Source: Paenibacillus sp. FSL K6-3182
GTDB lineage: Bacteria; Bacillota; Bacilli; Paenibacillales; Paenibacillaceae
DNA length: 64,000 nucleotides
NCBI RefSeq assembly: GCF_037976325.1
Contig: NZ_CP150265.1
Coordinates: 7,133,501 to 7,197,500, forward strand
Direction of reading: 5' to 3'
This document shows, one piece after another, positions 17,672-27,590 of the stretch. Both the position numbers and the translations under genes were made by a program. Under the pieces are notes generated by a model that did no database searches, was not told where the DNA came from, and saw nothing but the letters and a program-made list of their open reading frames with translations. Numbering within the stretch: position 1 is the first letter of the stretch; the number at the start of each line of letters is the position of its first letter.

Positions 17672-17744
17672 AGTAAGTACTCCTCTTCTCCCTATCTACA
17701 TACATGCTTTCCTTTCATTGTAAGACCAGTAGCTGCAAAAATAA

Positions 17745-17784
17745 AGACCGCACCAAAAAGCTTTACAGCCCTTTTGCGCGGTCT
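17745..17784 (-). terminator. terminator of the SMR operon
   Basis: AGACCGC and GCGGTCT form a stem with a 26-base loop just past the last SMR gene. TTTATTTTT follows on the minus strand. Confidence 0.6.
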
Positions 17785-17800
17785 CGCTTCGAATTTGATC

Positions 17801-18124
17801 CTAATGGCCTCCACTTACTACTTTCAGCCCGATAACGCCTGAGATAATCATAGAGAGAAACAGCATCTTGCGCCAATTTCTCGACTCTCCAAAAATGACC
17901 ATACCTAGCACTACGCTGCCTATCGAGCCGATTCCGGTCCATATCCCATATGCCGTACTAATTGGAATCGTCTGTAACGCTTTAGATAAGAAGAAAAAGC
18001 TCACGAAACCAGCGCCAATCGCCCCTACCGTCCCCTTCCAGCGTTTAAAGCCATCAGAGAGCTTCATGAAAGTAACGCCGGCGACCTCACCGAAGCCTGA
18101 TATGATTAAAAAGACCCATGCCAT
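17801..18124 (-). CDS. SMR efflux transporter subunit (YkkD-like)
   Basis: A 107-residue, four-helix small multidrug resistance protein with the essential membrane Glu in helix 1 (SGFGEVAGVTFMKLS) and the AYGIWTGIGSIGSVVLG signature. The second gene of a pair starts 1 base after the first, as in ykkCD, where two different SMR subunits form one pump. The TetR gene heads the operon. The substrate may be a cationic compound or guanidinium; the sequence does not decide. Confidence 0.87.
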   Translation of the reverse strand: MAWVFLIISGFGEVAGVTFMKLSDGFKRWKGTVGAIGAGFVSFFFLSKALQTIPISTAYGIWTGIGSIGSVVLGMVIFGESRNWRKMLFLSMIISGVIGLKVVSGGH

Positions 18125-18125
18125 T

Positions 18126-18509
18126 TTATGAACCCACCTTATCTTGTTCTATGTTGGTTACAGCCTTTGGTGCTTTGTCAGGAGCTGGCTTGTCATTTGA
18201 CACAAGCTTAAGTCCAACTATGCCCCCTACAAGCAATGCGATAAAGAACAAACGCCAAAAATCAGCCGGCTCATTCAGTATAATGATACCTGCGAGAACA
18301 GTGCCTACTGTTCCAATTCCCGTAAACATTGCATAGGCAACGCCAATCTCTATCGTACGCATCGCGCGGGCAAACAGCATAAAGCTTATGACAAGCAGCA
18401 CCACTGTTATTATGCTTGGAACAAGCACTGTAAAGCCCTCCGAATATTTGAGGCCAAACGTCCAGCCTACCTCAAGAAACCCCGCTAATAATAAAAAGAC
18501 CCATTGCAT
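18126..18509 (-). CDS. SMR efflux transporter subunit (YkkC-like)
   Basis: A 127-residue SMR protein: four helices, the helix-1 Glu in AGFLEVGWTFGLKYS, AYAMFTGIGTVGTVLAG, and a hydrophilic C-terminal tail of about 20 residues (DKPAPDKAPK). The ATG at 18507-18509 lies 5 bases after the TetR stop; its ribosome site AGAGAGGA is inside the end of the TetR gene. Earlier in-frame starts would overlap TetR further. It pairs with the following SMR gene as a probable heterodimer. Confidence 0.87.
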   Translation of the reverse strand: MQWVFLLLAGFLEVGWTFGLKYSEGFTVLVPSIITVVLLVISFMLFARAMRTIEIGVAYAMFTGIGTVGTVLAGIIILNEPADFWRLFFIALLVGGIVGLKLVSNDKPAPDKAPKAVTNIEQDKVGS

Positions 18510-18514
18510 TTTGT

Positions 18515-19120
18515 TCAATCCTCTCTCGCTGTCATCGTCCAAATCTGCCATAATGATTGCCACACCATTTGCTTCCTTTTCTCAAGCAGCTCTTTTCCAT
18601 ATATTTGATTCTCAACAAGGATGCCATCTACACATACATAAAAGGTAGCAATTAACCGTTCCGTCTCTTCCAGGTTAAACAACCCTTGTGACGCTCCCTT
18701 TTCCAGCACGCTAATAATTCCCTTGTTCAGTTCATACTCATAGCGCAATAAATCTTGATTGAGCTGTTCGCGCAAATGGCGCGGCGGTACAAGCATCGTT
18801 TTCTTCAAGAAAGCTTGACCCGTCGTTAAATGAGTGAGATCAGTAAAAAAAGTAAACAGTCGATGTACTTGCTCCTTAATCGGCGCCTGATCCATATCTT
18901 GAAGAAGCTCTATAAACTGATTATGCTCTTCAACAATCATTTCCTGAATGAGCTGCAAGAACAGTTGTTCTTTCGATTTATAATGTGCATATATGGACGG
19001 CGTCTTAATGCCCACTGCCTTAGCAATTTCTGACAAGGATGCCCCCTCATAGCCTGATTCTGCAAACATCGTCAGCGCCGCCAGCTTTATTCGTTCCGAC
19101 GTTGTTAATTCAGCACTCAT
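18515..19120 (-). CDS. TetR-family regulator of the SMR pair
   Basis: A 201-residue repressor with an N-terminal TetR helix-turn-helix (about residues 8-55: AALTMFAESGYEGASLSEIA...IYAHYKSKEQLF) and a variable ligand-binding helical domain. ATG with GGAGGG. It is co-transcribed with the two efflux genes downstream and very likely represses this operon through the palindrome at 19154. The inducing ligand is unknown. Confidence 0.88.
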   Translation of the reverse strand: MSAELTTSERIKLAALTMFAESGYEGASLSEIAKAVGIKTPSIYAHYKSKEQLFLQLIQEMIVEEHNQFIELLQDMDQAPIKEQVHRLFTFFTDLTHLTTGQAFLKKTMLVPPRHLREQLNQDLLRYEYELNKGIISVLEKGASQGLFNLEETERLIATFYVCVDGILVENQIYGKELLEKRKQMVWQSLWQIWTMTARED

Positions 19121-19153
19121 GTCATTCCCTCCGATCCGCCTTCGTTCCCCTGC

Positions 19154-19167
19154 CTAACGAACGTTAG
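19154..19167 (-). promoter_or_regulatory. TetR operator candidate
   Basis: CTAACG-AA-CGTTAG is a perfect inverted repeat 34 bases upstream of the TetR start, of the kind commonly bound by QacR/AcrR-type dimers. Confidence 0.6.
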
Positions 19168-19228
19168 TTTTTACAAATTTTAAAATGAAATAATCATTTA
19201 GTCAAGATGAAAATAACTATCATCAAAT

Positions 19229-19274
19229 AAAGCCATGCATGCTCCCCTTCATTGGAGATCATACATGGCTTTAT
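19229..19274 (-). terminator. terminator after the hisC operon
   Basis: AAAGCCATG and its near complement CATGGCTTT flank a 28-base loop with extra internal pairing just past the membrane-protein stop. T-rich sequence lies on both sides. Confidence 0.55.
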
Positions 19275-19276
19275 TG

Positions 19277-19714
19277 TTATTGCTTTGATGCTTGGCTATA
19301 TTTCTTCCAAAGCGTAGATCCTCCATTAAAGATCATGCCGAGTGTAATGCCAAGCAGCGTAACGATAACGTTCAAAATAAGGCAGTAAACAAGCAGCAGT
19401 CCAAAATCGACCGTATTGTCCGAAAGAGGAAGCACTTGGCTTAGTATAAATGCGAGAAGCACGCTAAACGGGATCCAGAACAAAAATATGAAGATCGGAA
19501 AGTACCAATGCTGATTTCGAAAAAACTTTACGATCGGCAAAGCGAACGCAATAATCATAATCATGCAAATGATGTAGCTCTGCTCCACAATCCCGCTATA
19601 ATAATAAGCTGTATATAGAAACACATTACTCACTGCAGCATAGATGGCACTTAAAACTAGTACCAACCGCATCGACCGCCGAAACAACAATTGCTCCTTC
19701 GTAACCTCTTCCAT
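19277..19714 (-). CDS. four-helix membrane protein, unknown
   Basis: A 145-residue protein with four hydrophobic segments (about 15-37, 44-62, 70-95, 105-128) and a basic C-terminal tail. I recognise no family. Its ATG overlaps the hisC stop in a TAATG junction, so it is translationally coupled to hisC; any functional link is unknown. Confidence 0.75.
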   Translation of the reverse strand: MEEVTKEQLLFRRSMRLVLVLSAIYAAVSNVFLYTAYYYSGIVEQSYIICMIMIIAFALPIVKFFRNQHWYFPIFIFLFWIPFSVLLAFILSQVLPLSDNTVDFGLLLVYCLILNVIVTLLGITLGMIFNGGSTLWKKYSQASKQ

Positions 19715-20781
19715 TACTCGCCTACGATTTCTTGGAGTGCCCGAATAAAGGCATCCATTTCTTCATCCGTTCCGATGCTCACCCGCAAATATTCATTAAT
19801 CCGAGGTTGATCGAAATATCGGACCAGCACGCCCTTATCGCGCAACTGCACAAAGATGTCCTTAGCTGCTATCGTTTTATGCGAAATGAAGACGAAGTTT
19901 GCCTTCGAGTCTGTTGCAGCAAAGCCGAGCTCCTTCACCTGCTCCGTTACACGTTCTCGTGTAGCAATGACCTTCTCCGTCGTATCTCGGAAATAAGCGT
20001 CATCCTCAAGAGCAGCAATGGCGCCTGCCAAAGCAAGCCGATCCATCGTATAGGAATTAAATGAATTTTTGATTCGATTCAATCCATCAATCAACTCCTC
20101 GCTGCCAAAAGCAAAACCAACGCGAAGGCCAGCGAGCGAACGGGATTTCGAGAGTGTTTGAACGACAAGCAAATTCGGATAGTCGTGAATAAGCTCCACT
20201 GCTGATTGTCCGCCGAAGTCAATGTAAGCCTCGTCGATGATAACAACCTGATCAGGATTGCTTGCAAGCAATGTACGAATATCCTCGAGCGGAAGCAATT
20301 GAGCCGTTGGCGCATTCGGGTTCGGTATGATGATACCACCGTTGTCCGAATGGAAAGCTTCGACTTGAACGTTAAATTGCTCGTCCAATGCGATAAGCTC
20401 TGTTTGCAAGCCATATAACTTCGCATACACCTTATAGAAGCTGTAAGTAATATCAGGGAACAGTACCGTCTTAGCCGGATCAAAAAAAGCTGCGAAAGCA
20501 AAAGCTAAAATTTCATCAGAACCGTTGCCCGCAAACACTTGCTCTGCTCGCAATCCGTAATAGGAGGCAGCTGCTTTCACGAGCCCTTCGCAAGTAGGAT
20601 CAGGATATAGCCGCAGATCAGCATTAGCTGCTCCTTTGATCGCATCAATTACCTTCGGAGATGGCGGGTACGGATTCTCATTCGTATTCAATTTGATATA
20701 CGTCTTATCCTTAGGCTGCTCGCCTGGAACATACGGCACCAGTGAAGCAGTGAGCGGACTCCAAAATTTACTCAATGACAA
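19714..20781 (-). CDS. hisC: histidinol-phosphate aminotransferase
   Basis: A 355-residue PLP enzyme (fold type I) that transaminates imidazole-acetol phosphate in histidine synthesis; homologues also act on aromatic amino acids. Seen: LNTNENPYPPSP at the N-terminus, NPNAPTAQLLP, IDEAYIDFGG, and the PLP-binding Lys in TLSKSRSLAGLRVGF. The start is a TTG behind AAAGGAAG; a second TTG two codons later is equally possible. No other his genes are nearby. Confidence 0.92.
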   Translation of the reverse strand: MSLSKFWSPLTASLVPYVPGEQPKDKTYIKLNTNENPYPPSPKVIDAIKGAANADLRLYPDPTCEGLVKAAASYYGLRAEQVFAGNGSDEILAFAFAAFFDPAKTVLFPDITYSFYKVYAKLYGLQTELIALDEQFNVQVEAFHSDNGGIIIPNPNAPTAQLLPLEDIRTLLASNPDQVVIIDEAYIDFGGQSAVELIHDYPNLLVVQTLSKSRSLAGLRVGFAFGSEELIDGLNRIKNSFNSYTMDRLALAGAIAALEDDAYFRDTTEKVIATRERVTEQVKELGFAATDSKANFVFISHKTIAAKDIFVQLRDKGVLVRYFDQPRINEYLRVSIGTDEEMDAFIRALQEIVGE

Positions 20782-20849
20782 TTCTTCCTTTCGTAATCGA
20801 TATTTCTATCGCTTCTTTTTAATTATTTTAACATTAAAGGATTTGTTAA

Positions 20850-21302
20850 TTACAGAGTCCGACGAACGACAAGCCTAGTCATCAGCAGCCCAAGCAGCGC
20901 GCCAAACGTATTAAGAATAATATCGTCAATGTCGAAGCTGCCCACCCGCGTCAACATTTGAGTAAGCTCAACGGCTGTAATCAACATAATCGTGACCATT
21001 GTCAGTCTAAATACTTTCAAGTACTTCTTATTTAATAAGGGCAGAAATATGCCGATCGGTATGAACAAGACAATGTTTCCGAATAAGTTTTTGAACCAAA
21101 TGTCAGGGTTGAAATGATCATAATGGATGATATATTTTTTTATCGTATAAAGAGGTACCAGATTATAGTTATACCCCTCGCCAAAATAACGGCCACGATG
21201 AAATAAAAGCCAGCACATGATCAAGGTGTAGAACAAAGCAATTACGGTAATCAACATATTCAGGAGAGAGCTTTTGAATATGGCTTTCGAATGCCCGCGC
21301 AT
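20850..21302 (-). CDS. VanZ-family membrane protein
   Basis: A 150-residue protein with four to five membrane helices and the VanZ core GNIVLFIPIGIFLPLL...TAVELTQMLTRVGSFDIDDIILNTFGALLG. VanZ-like proteins contribute to teicoplanin resistance in some bacteria, but most are of unknown role. It is the third gene of an operon: its ATG lies 3 bases after the phosphatase stop. Confidence 0.85.
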   Translation of the reverse strand: MRGHSKAIFKSSLLNMLITVIALFYTLIMCWLLFHRGRYFGEGYNYNLVPLYTIKKYIIHYDHFNPDIWFKNLFGNIVLFIPIGIFLPLLNKKYLKVFRLTMVTIMLITAVELTQMLTRVGSFDIDDIILNTFGALLGLLMTRLVVRRTL

Positions 21303-21305
21303 CCC

Positions 21306-22019
21306 TTACAATCTCCAAGGGACAGAATACACGTTAAACTCTGCCGCTCCTGTAATCGCTAGTCCGTTAAGCTGGTGTCCTGTTGCACATCCTCCGTCAA
21401 CGCCAATCTTCCCTGCGCCAAACCAAACATCTGGTTTTCCATGAATATCGATGGTTTTTGTATGGCCGAAAATAACCGTTTTGTTTACATTGGTCGGCCT
21501 CTCAAGGAATGGTTGTTTTATGTAAAGAAAATCTCTGGCAGGCTGCTCTTTCCAATTCAAGTAATTCGGATTAAGACCCGCATGTACATATATAAAGTGT
21601 TCATCCTCATGATAATAGGGCAGGTTGTCCAGAAAAGTCATATGATGCGCGTAACGCTCCTGAACAGCTATTTTGGCTTGATCGATAACATACTCAATCG
21701 GACCTTGCTTAATGCCAGCATAGCTCTCTGCGGTTTGCCTGCCGCCATGGCCGGTAAACTTAAGCAGTGCCTGCTCGCTTCGCTCCAGCATAACATCAAC
21801 GAGCCTCTCGTCGTGATTGCCTTGAATGGCGATTGCTCCATCCTTTTGGACTAAGCCGATGACCTGCTCTACCACTTCTCTGCTTTGCGGTCCCCGATCA
21901 ACGAAATCACCAAGCAGCATAAGCTGATCCTCGCCGGGACAATAATTCATACGTTCAAGCAAATCATTAAAAGGTGTATAACATCCATGAATATCACTAA
22001 TCACAAGCGTTCGCTTCAT
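21306..22019 (-). CDS. metallophosphoesterase of the PrpA/ApaH type
   Basis: A 237-residue calcineurin-like phosphoesterase with all metal motifs: [25 protein letters not shown], a later VHAGLNP and FGHTKT. It resembles bacterial PPP-type Ser/Thr phosphatases and dinucleotide tetraphosphatases; the substrate cannot be told. Its ATG overlaps the GNAT gene stop by 4 bases (ATGA type), so they are co-translated. Confidence 0.9.
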   Translation of the reverse strand: MKRTLVISDIHGCYTPFNDLLERMNYCPGEDQLMLLGDFVDRGPQSREVVEQVIGLVQKDGAIAIQGNHDERLVDVMLERSEQALLKFTGHGGRQTAESYAGIKQGPIEYVIDQAKIAVQERYAHHMTFLDNLPYYHEDEHFIYVHAGLNPNYLNWKEQPARDFLYIKQPFLERPTNVNKTVIFGHTKTIDIHGKPDVWFGAGKIGVDGGCATGHQLNGLAITGAAEFNVYSVPWRL

Positions 22020-22522
22020 ATACGCCTCCCCGAGATCACCAGATCTCTTTCTACACCGTCCAGTACCGCTACCTTAGGCAAATGACCCCAAACCTCAAAT
22101 CCAAACTTACGAAGCAGAGCGAGGCTCGGCTCATTATGTCCAAATACAAAACCAAGCAGCGTATTTATTCCCAAGCCCGGACTTGCCTCAATCGCTTTCT
22201 GAATCAGTACCGTTCCAAGACCAAGCTTACGGTATTCTTCCGCTATATAAATGCTTATCTCGGCAGTCGCATTGTAAGCCGGCCTGCCATAAAACGATTG
22301 GAAACTAAACCAAGCTGCGATTTCCCCTTCAATCGTTAATACCCATAGCGGCCTGAAATCAGGAGAATGGTCATCAAACCACGCTTTTTTGCTAGCTACA
22401 GTAGCTGGCTCAAGATCAGCCGTCACCATTCTGCTTGCAATTGTTGAATTATAAATATCAACAATACGCCCCAGATCACTTAGCTGCGCATCGATAATTT
22501 CATATTTGAGTTCTTTGGTCAT
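22016..22522 (-). CDS. GNAT N-acetyltransferase (phosphinothricin acetyltransferase-like)
   Basis: A 168-residue acetyl-CoA-dependent transferase. It has the motif-D/A region [19 protein letters not shown] for CoA binding and [19 protein letters not shown] near the end. The order and the N-terminal [12 protein letters not shown] resemble the PAT/YncA group that acetylates amino-acid analogues such as methionine sulfoximine. The ATG at 22520-22522 follows GAGG at 8 bases. First gene of the GNAT-phosphatase-VanZ operon. Confidence 0.85.
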   Translation of the reverse strand: MTKELKYEIIDAQLSDLGRIVDIYNSTIASRMVTADLEPATVASKKAWFDDHSPDFRPLWVLTIEGEIAAWFSFQSFYGRPAYNATAEISIYIAEEYRKLGLGTVLIQKAIEASPGLGINTLLGFVFGHNEPSLALLRKFGFEVWGHLPKVAVLDGVERDLVISGRRI

Positions 22523-22674
22523 ACCTGCCACCTCTTACCCTTCTACTTCTAGATGGATGCTGCTTTAAATAGGCCTATTACAACTTTGACAAATTATATC
22601 ACATCGCTGAATGTTTAAGCATCTATGCTGCATGGTAGATTCCGTCTAATTCCGCCTATAAAGGGCGAGCTTCT

Positions 22675-23277
22675 TCAGTCCCCTTGTCCCTGCCTATACT
22701 TGTTATAATCTTCAGGCGTGTTGAGATTCGTAAAAACAGATACACCATACTCCTCTGGCAGAGAAACCTCGATGGTCTGAAGCCTGCGCAGTAAACCCAT
22801 GAGACGATAATCTTGATTCTCTAGCGCTTCTTCTATTTGAATGGCAATGCTAGCATGATAGAGTGCATGAAAAGGCTGGTCAGACGCATGGATTACGTCT
22901 ACCCCTTTTTCCACATGAGTCATTAGCTCAGCAAGCAACCCTTCGGACAATTGCGGCATATCACACGCCATAACAAATACATAACCCTCTGCAATCATGG
23001 ACAAGCCCGCGTGCATTCCCGATAACGGGCCGCATTTTGGATAATGATCCGTCACGAAGCTTACCGACTCTCCTAATTCTTCAAGGCTTTTACGATAAAA
23101 CTCTTCACTCTGAGGCGTTCCTACTGAGACAACTACATGCTGCACAAGCTCTGTTAGCTGTTGTACGAGACGATATAGGAGCGGTTTGCCTTCAATAAGC
23201 AGCAGCGCTTTGTCATCTCCCATTCTCGTGCTTAAGCCTCCAGCTAGTATTAAGCCATAAATATCATACTTCGCCAT
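22675..23277 (-). CDS. mobA: molybdenum cofactor guanylyltransferase
   Basis: A 200-residue nucleotidyltransferase with the MobA signature LILAGGLSTRMGDDKALL at the N-terminus, the GPLSGMHAGL loop and the metal-binding ACDMPQLS. It adds GMP to Mo-molybdopterin. ATG at 23275-23277 with AGAGGGGG upstream. No other molybdenum cofactor genes are in the window. The C-terminus (SVFTNLNTPEDYNKY) is typical. Confidence 0.9.
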   Translation of the reverse strand: MAKYDIYGLILAGGLSTRMGDDKALLLIEGKPLLYRLVQQLTELVQHVVVSVGTPQSEEFYRKSLEELGESVSFVTDHYPKCGPLSGMHAGLSMIAEGYVFVMACDMPQLSEGLLAELMTHVEKGVDVIHASDQPFHALYHASIAIQIEEALENQDYRLMGLLRRLQTIEVSLPEEYGVSVFTNLNTPEDYNKYRQGQGD

Positions 23278-23304
23278 CTTCTCATCCCCCTCTAAACAGA
23301 AAGA

Positions 23305-23336
23305 AAGCCTGCCGAGCACTCAGGCAAGGCAGGCTT
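23305..23336 (-). terminator. terminator of glnS
   Basis: AAGCCTGCC and GGCAGGCTT form a perfect 9-bp stem with a 14-base loop, followed on the minus strand by TCTTTCTGTTT. Confidence 0.7.
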
Positions 23337-23354
23337 GTATTATTTTTGACGGGT

Positions 23355-25028
23355 TTACGCCTTGGACGGATCGAACGAGCTCTTTAATGAAACGATTCGG
23401 TTGAAGGCAAGCTTCTCATTTGTTGTATCCTTCGGATCTACATTAAAGTAGCCGTGACGGAAAAATTGGAATTTATCGCCGCCCACAGCATCTTTCATAT
23501 TAGGCTCAACAAAGCCTTGCAATACTTCAAGTGAATTCGGGTTGATGCATTCCATGAAAGGTTTGCCTTCATCTTCCGCTTCGCTCGTAATGAGCGGTTC
23601 AAACAAACGGAACTCAGCAGCTATCGCCTGAGAAGCTTCAATCCAATGAATGGTGCCTTTCACTTTACGTTCATTAAAGCCGGATCCGCTCTTCGTCTTC
23701 ACGTCATAGGTACAGCGCAGCTCAATCACATTGCCCTCTGCATCCTTGATCGCCTCTTGGCATGTAATGAAGTAAGCATGTTTTAGACGCACTTCATTGC
23801 CAGGGAACAGACGGAAATATTTGTTCGGAGGATTTTCCATGAAATCATCCTGTTCAATGTATATCTCACGCGAAAACGGAATTTGACGGATTCCCATCTC
23901 TTCGTTTTCCGCATTATTTTCGGCATCAAGCAGCTCGGTTTGACCTTCTGGATAGTTTGTAATGACCACTTTAAGCGGACGCAATACAGCCATCGTACGA
24001 AGTGCCTTCAGCTTCAAGTCTTCTCTTATAAAATGCTCCAGGTTGCGCTCATCCACTAGGCTGTTGCTTTTCGATACACCGATCTCACGGCAGAAAGCAC
24101 GCAGCGATTCCGGTGTATAGCCTTTGCGGCGCAAACCGCTGATCGTTGGCATACGCGGATCATCCCAGCCGTCTACTGCCCCTTCATCCACCAATTGCTT
24201 CAGCTTGCGCTTGCTCATAACGGTGTTCGTTACGTTCAGGCGGGCAAATTCATATTGATGCGGTGTGGAAGCCATCTCACATTCAGCTATCGTCCAATCA
24301 TAGAGTGGACGGTGGTCCTCAAATTCCAGCGTACAGATCGAATGCGTGATGCCTTCAATGGCATCGCTTAGCGGGTGAGCATAGTCATACATCGGATAGA
24401 TGCACCAAGCATCTCCTGTACGGTGATGATGCGTATGCGCAATGCGATACAGCACAGGATCACGCAATGTGATGTTCGGTGATGCCATATCAATTTTTGC
24501 GCGCAGCACCTTTTCGCCGTCCTTAAATTCGCCTGCGCGCATGCGTGCGAACAAATCAAGGTTTTCCTCTACTGTACGGTTCCGATACGGGCTTTCCTTG
24601 CCTGGCTCTGTCAACGTGCCGCGATACTCGCGCATTTGCTCAGCTGTCAGATCACATACATATGCTTTGCCCTTTTGAATAAGAAACACCGCACGATTGT
24701 AAAGCTCTTCAAAATAATCGGAAGCAAAGCGAAGGTCGTCCCATTCGAAGCCAAGCCAGCGAACATCCTCTTGGATGGACTCTACATACTCAGTATCTTC
24801 TTTTAACGGATTCGTATCGTCAAAACGCAAGTTTGTCTTGCCCTTGAATTCATCAGCCAGCTCAAAGTTCAAGCAAATCGACTTGGCATGTCCAATATGC
24901 AAATAGCCATTTGGCTCTGGCGGAAAACGAGTGACGATTTCTTTCACTTGGCCGCTCTTCAAATCTTCGACTACGATGCTTTTTATAAAATTCGAGGATG
25001 AGGACTTGTTATCTACTGCATTCTCCAT
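23355..25028 (-). CDS. glnS: glutaminyl-tRNA synthetase
   Basis: A 557-residue class I synthetase. Seen: [18 protein letters not shown] (the HIGH motif), the GlnRS-type DDTNPLKED loop, [30 protein letters not shown] (KMSKS equivalent) and the C-terminal beta-barrel anticodon domains. These and the length match GlnRS rather than GluRS. Most Bacilli lack GlnRS and make Gln-tRNA through GluRS plus GatCAB, so its presence suggests transfer or a lineage trait. ATG at 25026-25028, with AAAGG upstream. It sits behind mobA with no evident operon partner. Confidence 0.94.
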   Translation of the reverse strand: MENAVDNKSSSSNFIKSIVVEDLKSGQVKEIVTRFPPEPNGYLHIGHAKSICLNFELADEFKGKTNLRFDDTNPLKEDTEYVESIQEDVRWLGFEWDDLRFASDYFEELYNRAVFLIQKGKAYVCDLTAEQMREYRGTLTEPGKESPYRNRTVEENLDLFARMRAGEFKDGEKVLRAKIDMASPNITLRDPVLYRIAHTHHHRTGDAWCIYPMYDYAHPLSDAIEGITHSICTLEFEDHRPLYDWTIAECEMASTPHQYEFARLNVTNTVMSKRKLKQLVDEGAVDGWDDPRMPTISGLRRKGYTPESLRAFCREIGVSKSNSLVDERNLEHFIREDLKLKALRTMAVLRPLKVVITNYPEGQTELLDAENNAENEEMGIRQIPFSREIYIEQDDFMENPPNKYFRLFPGNEVRLKHAYFITCQEAIKDAEGNVIELRCTYDVKTKSGSGFNERKVKGTIHWIEASQAIAAEFRLFEPLITSEAEDEGKPFMECINPNSLEVLQGFVEPNMKDAVGGDKFQFFRHGYFNVDPKDTTNEKLAFNRIVSLKSSFDPSKA

Positions 25029-25154
25029 CTGCGACCAACCTTTCCCACGGAAAATATTTATCCTCTTATAATACACAAATTCCCGTCAAATTATAATACT
25101 TAGTATGTATCAGCCACTTTCAGAGCATGCTCCCGAGCCTAGCAATCCAGAGCA

Positions 25155-26519
25155 CTAGAACGAAATAATGCCGGAAGAATAAAGAAATACGAGCAATACC
25201 AGAATTGGCGCCACATAACGCAGCATGAATAACCATACTCGCAGCCACCATGCAGACAAGCCTGACTCCTTAGCTCCGCCTTTCCATACATACCCGACAA
25301 ATATAGTAACGACTAGTCCGCCAAGCGGCAGAACGATGTTTGTGCATACAAAATCAACCCAGTCAAAAAACGACTTCCCGCCAAACGTAAGCCAAGGTAT
25401 TTTGTCACCAAGCGATAACGCCGATGGCACCCCAATAACGAAGCAAAGAATGGATAACAAAATAACTGAAAAGCTTCGGCTCCAGCCAAATTTCTCGCGA
25501 ACGAAAGCAACCGGCACCTCGAGCAGTGAGATGGTTGAAGTAAGCGAAGCAAAGGCGATCATTACGAAGAACAGCCCTCCAAACAGCCACCCTAACGGCA
25601 TCGCTGAGAATGCTGCAGGCAAGGCTACGAATACGAGACCAGGGCCTTGCGAAGCCTCGAGTCCAAATGCGAAGGTAGTAGGGAAAATAATCAGTCCTGC
25701 AAGAAGTGCATAAACAATATTGCCTGTACCTACTGCTGCTGTTGCTAGAGAAAGCGACTGCCGTTTATCCACGTACGCCCCATAAGTAATAATGGTACCC
25801 ATGCCAAGGGAAAGGGATAGGAAGGCATGGCCAAGCGCTACGAATGCAGACTCCGCTGTCAGCTTGCTAAAGTCAGGCTTTAGGAAAAAGGCTGCGCCTT
25901 CGCCGGCTCCATCCAGAAACATAACACGCACACAAAGTACAATGAGCAGTACAAGCAGCCCTGGAATAAAAATTTTATTAACCTTTTCAATACCTGCCGA
26001 TACACCTCGAATAATGATCAGGCCCGTTAGAAGCAAGACGATGAATTGCCAGAATACCGGCATCCAGCTTCCATTAAGATCACTGAACTGCTGCGCAAAA
26101 TCATTATTTTCAAACAGCTGCCCTGTAAAAGACAGCATCGCATAATGCAAAGTCCAGCCTGCGACTATCGCATAGAACGACAATATAACGAACGCTCCCA
26201 AAATGATAATAACGCCGAAGCCGCTCCACATCTTATGCGCGCCCAGCCGCGTGAACGAAGAGGACGCATTGCCGCGGCCGCCTCGACCTACTGATAGTTC
26301 CGCTAGCAGCACCGGCAGACCTACTAACAGCATGCATATAAAAAATAGAAGAAAAAAGGCCGCTCCTCCATATTTACCTGTAATATACGGGAACCTCCAC
26401 ATGTTGCCGAGTCCGACCGCACTGCCTATTGCCGCCAAAATAAATCCTGAGGACGTAAACCGCTCCCCTGTACCGCTCTCCTCGCTTTGTGAGGCTCCTT
26501 CTTGTTTTTGATCCTTCAT
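25155..26519 (-). CDS. sodium-dependent transporter, NSS/SNF family
   Basis: A 454-residue polytopic protein with eleven to twelve helices. Helix 1 carries the signature GSAVGLGNMWRFPYITGKYGG that forms the Na+ and substrate sites in LeuT. Conserved segments such as FFVMIAFASLTSTISLLEV (helix 8) and LSLGMGTIITYGAYV (helix 6) are present. It is likely to import an amino acid or related amine with Na+. A hydrophilic N-terminus (QKQEGASQSEE) precedes helix 1. It stands alone. Confidence 0.9.
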   Translation of the reverse strand: MKDQKQEGASQSEESGTGERFTSSGFILAAIGSAVGLGNMWRFPYITGKYGGAAFFLLFFICMLLVGLPVLLAELSVGRGGRGNASSSFTRLGAHKMWSGFGVIIILGAFVILSFYAIVAGWTLHYAMLSFTGQLFENNDFAQQFSDLNGSWMPVFWQFIVLLLTGLIIIRGVSAGIEKVNKIFIPGLLVLLIVLCVRVMFLDGAGEGAAFFLKPDFSKLTAESAFVALGHAFLSLSLGMGTIITYGAYVDKRQSLSLATAAVGTGNIVYALLAGLIIFPTTFAFGLEASQGPGLVFVALPAAFSAMPLGWLFGGLFFVMIAFASLTSTISLLEVPVAFVREKFGWSRSFSVILLSILCFVIGVPSALSLGDKIPWLTFGGKSFFDWVDFVCTNIVLPLGGLVVTIFVGYVWKGGAKESGLSAWWLRVWLFMLRYVAPILVLLVFLYSSGIISF

Positions 26520-27590
26520 AAGCCATTCCTCCTGTAGTAATCTAAGCTGTCTGCGACTTATCTATTGCTCCGATGGGTAGTATAACCTTTTTCAAAAAAT
26601 ATATCTGCAAGCGCACGTTCTGAGCCGTTATAGTTTCATTTGAAAATCACACAATCCAACAGGCTGGAATGTGTATTGACGATGGTTACTTTGTGCTTCG
26701 CCAATCATCAGAATGGTGTCACGAACGGCATCATAAATCAGCATATTTCACACTGCCTCATTGCCGCTCCGTTTTCACTTCTATTTATTCATTTGATTCT
26801 AGTTAACAGGACTGAATAACTTTTATTTTTGCATATATAAACCTTTTTAAACGTTGATTCATCCACGTACTTGTAATGCATAAATCCCTATATAATAAAG
26901 AAATATATTGAATTCGTAAAAAGTTTTATCTGAATATGATTGCATATTTACAACTTTAATTCGTGATCGAAAAATGCTCGAATATCGAATTTTAGATATT
27001 TAGGACCATCAAAAAATGGACAGAAACGATTAATCGTTTCTGTCCATTTTCAACTTCTATCTTATATTAATTTAATAGATGATAAGTACGATATTTTCAA
27101 ATGAATTGCAGTGTAGTAAGGCACAGTATGAAGTGCATGATGAACCCAACAATTAACTCTTAAACTGAGGTTAGGCCAATCACATTTTGCTTAATAGACG
27201 CTGTGTGAACGTGTAGTCGCATCCGTTGTTCTCCCAATTAAAAACCCATCTATTGCTCGTTGTTCACTCTATCAAAACCTCAGCAATTACCCGTTGATTT
27301 TACGGCATTGCGTTAGCATATTGATCTAGCCTCGCACATCTCGTTGTCCGTAATGATCCTACTTTATTCTATATCACTTCTAAGAACCATCCGATTCACG
27401 CATATAGAAGTAAGCTTTGCATTCACTTCCAAAGGTCGAAGTATAGTCCTTCACATCGAAGAATGTTTGGTTATAAGGAAGCTATTCGTCATTAGACGCC
27501 AGTCTTACCTACAAAACGACTAAAACAACCATTAAATGGGCTTTTTTTCGCCCGGAAGCCGCATCTATTTCATTTTTAAGTGAGGGAGCA
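26520..27590. other. gene-poor kilobase with a short ORF remnant
   Basis: No convincing gene lies here. On the minus strand 26628-26744 encodes a 38-residue ORF (MLIYDAVRDTILMIGE..., ending GLCDFQMKL) with only a weak ribosome site; its composition looks like the end of a real protein, so it may be a gene remnant. A 38-bp perfect palindrome lies at 27013-27050. The right half (27050-27590) has no long ORF and no recognised RNA. Confidence 0.5.
27013..27050. terminator. 38-bp perfect palindrome, terminator-like
   Basis: The arms AAAATGGACAGAAACGATT and its exact complement adjoin without a true loop. T-runs on both ends would allow termination in either direction, but no gene is seen next to it. 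Confidence 0.55.

Noticed and set aside
18126..18600. Guanidine (ykkC) riboswitch for the SMR pair
   Set aside because: A TetR gene lies directly upstream with 5 bases between the genes, leaving no room for the aptamer.
25029..25154. T-box leader for glnS
   Set aside because: The upstream region is too short and lacks the T-box sequence and specifier stem.
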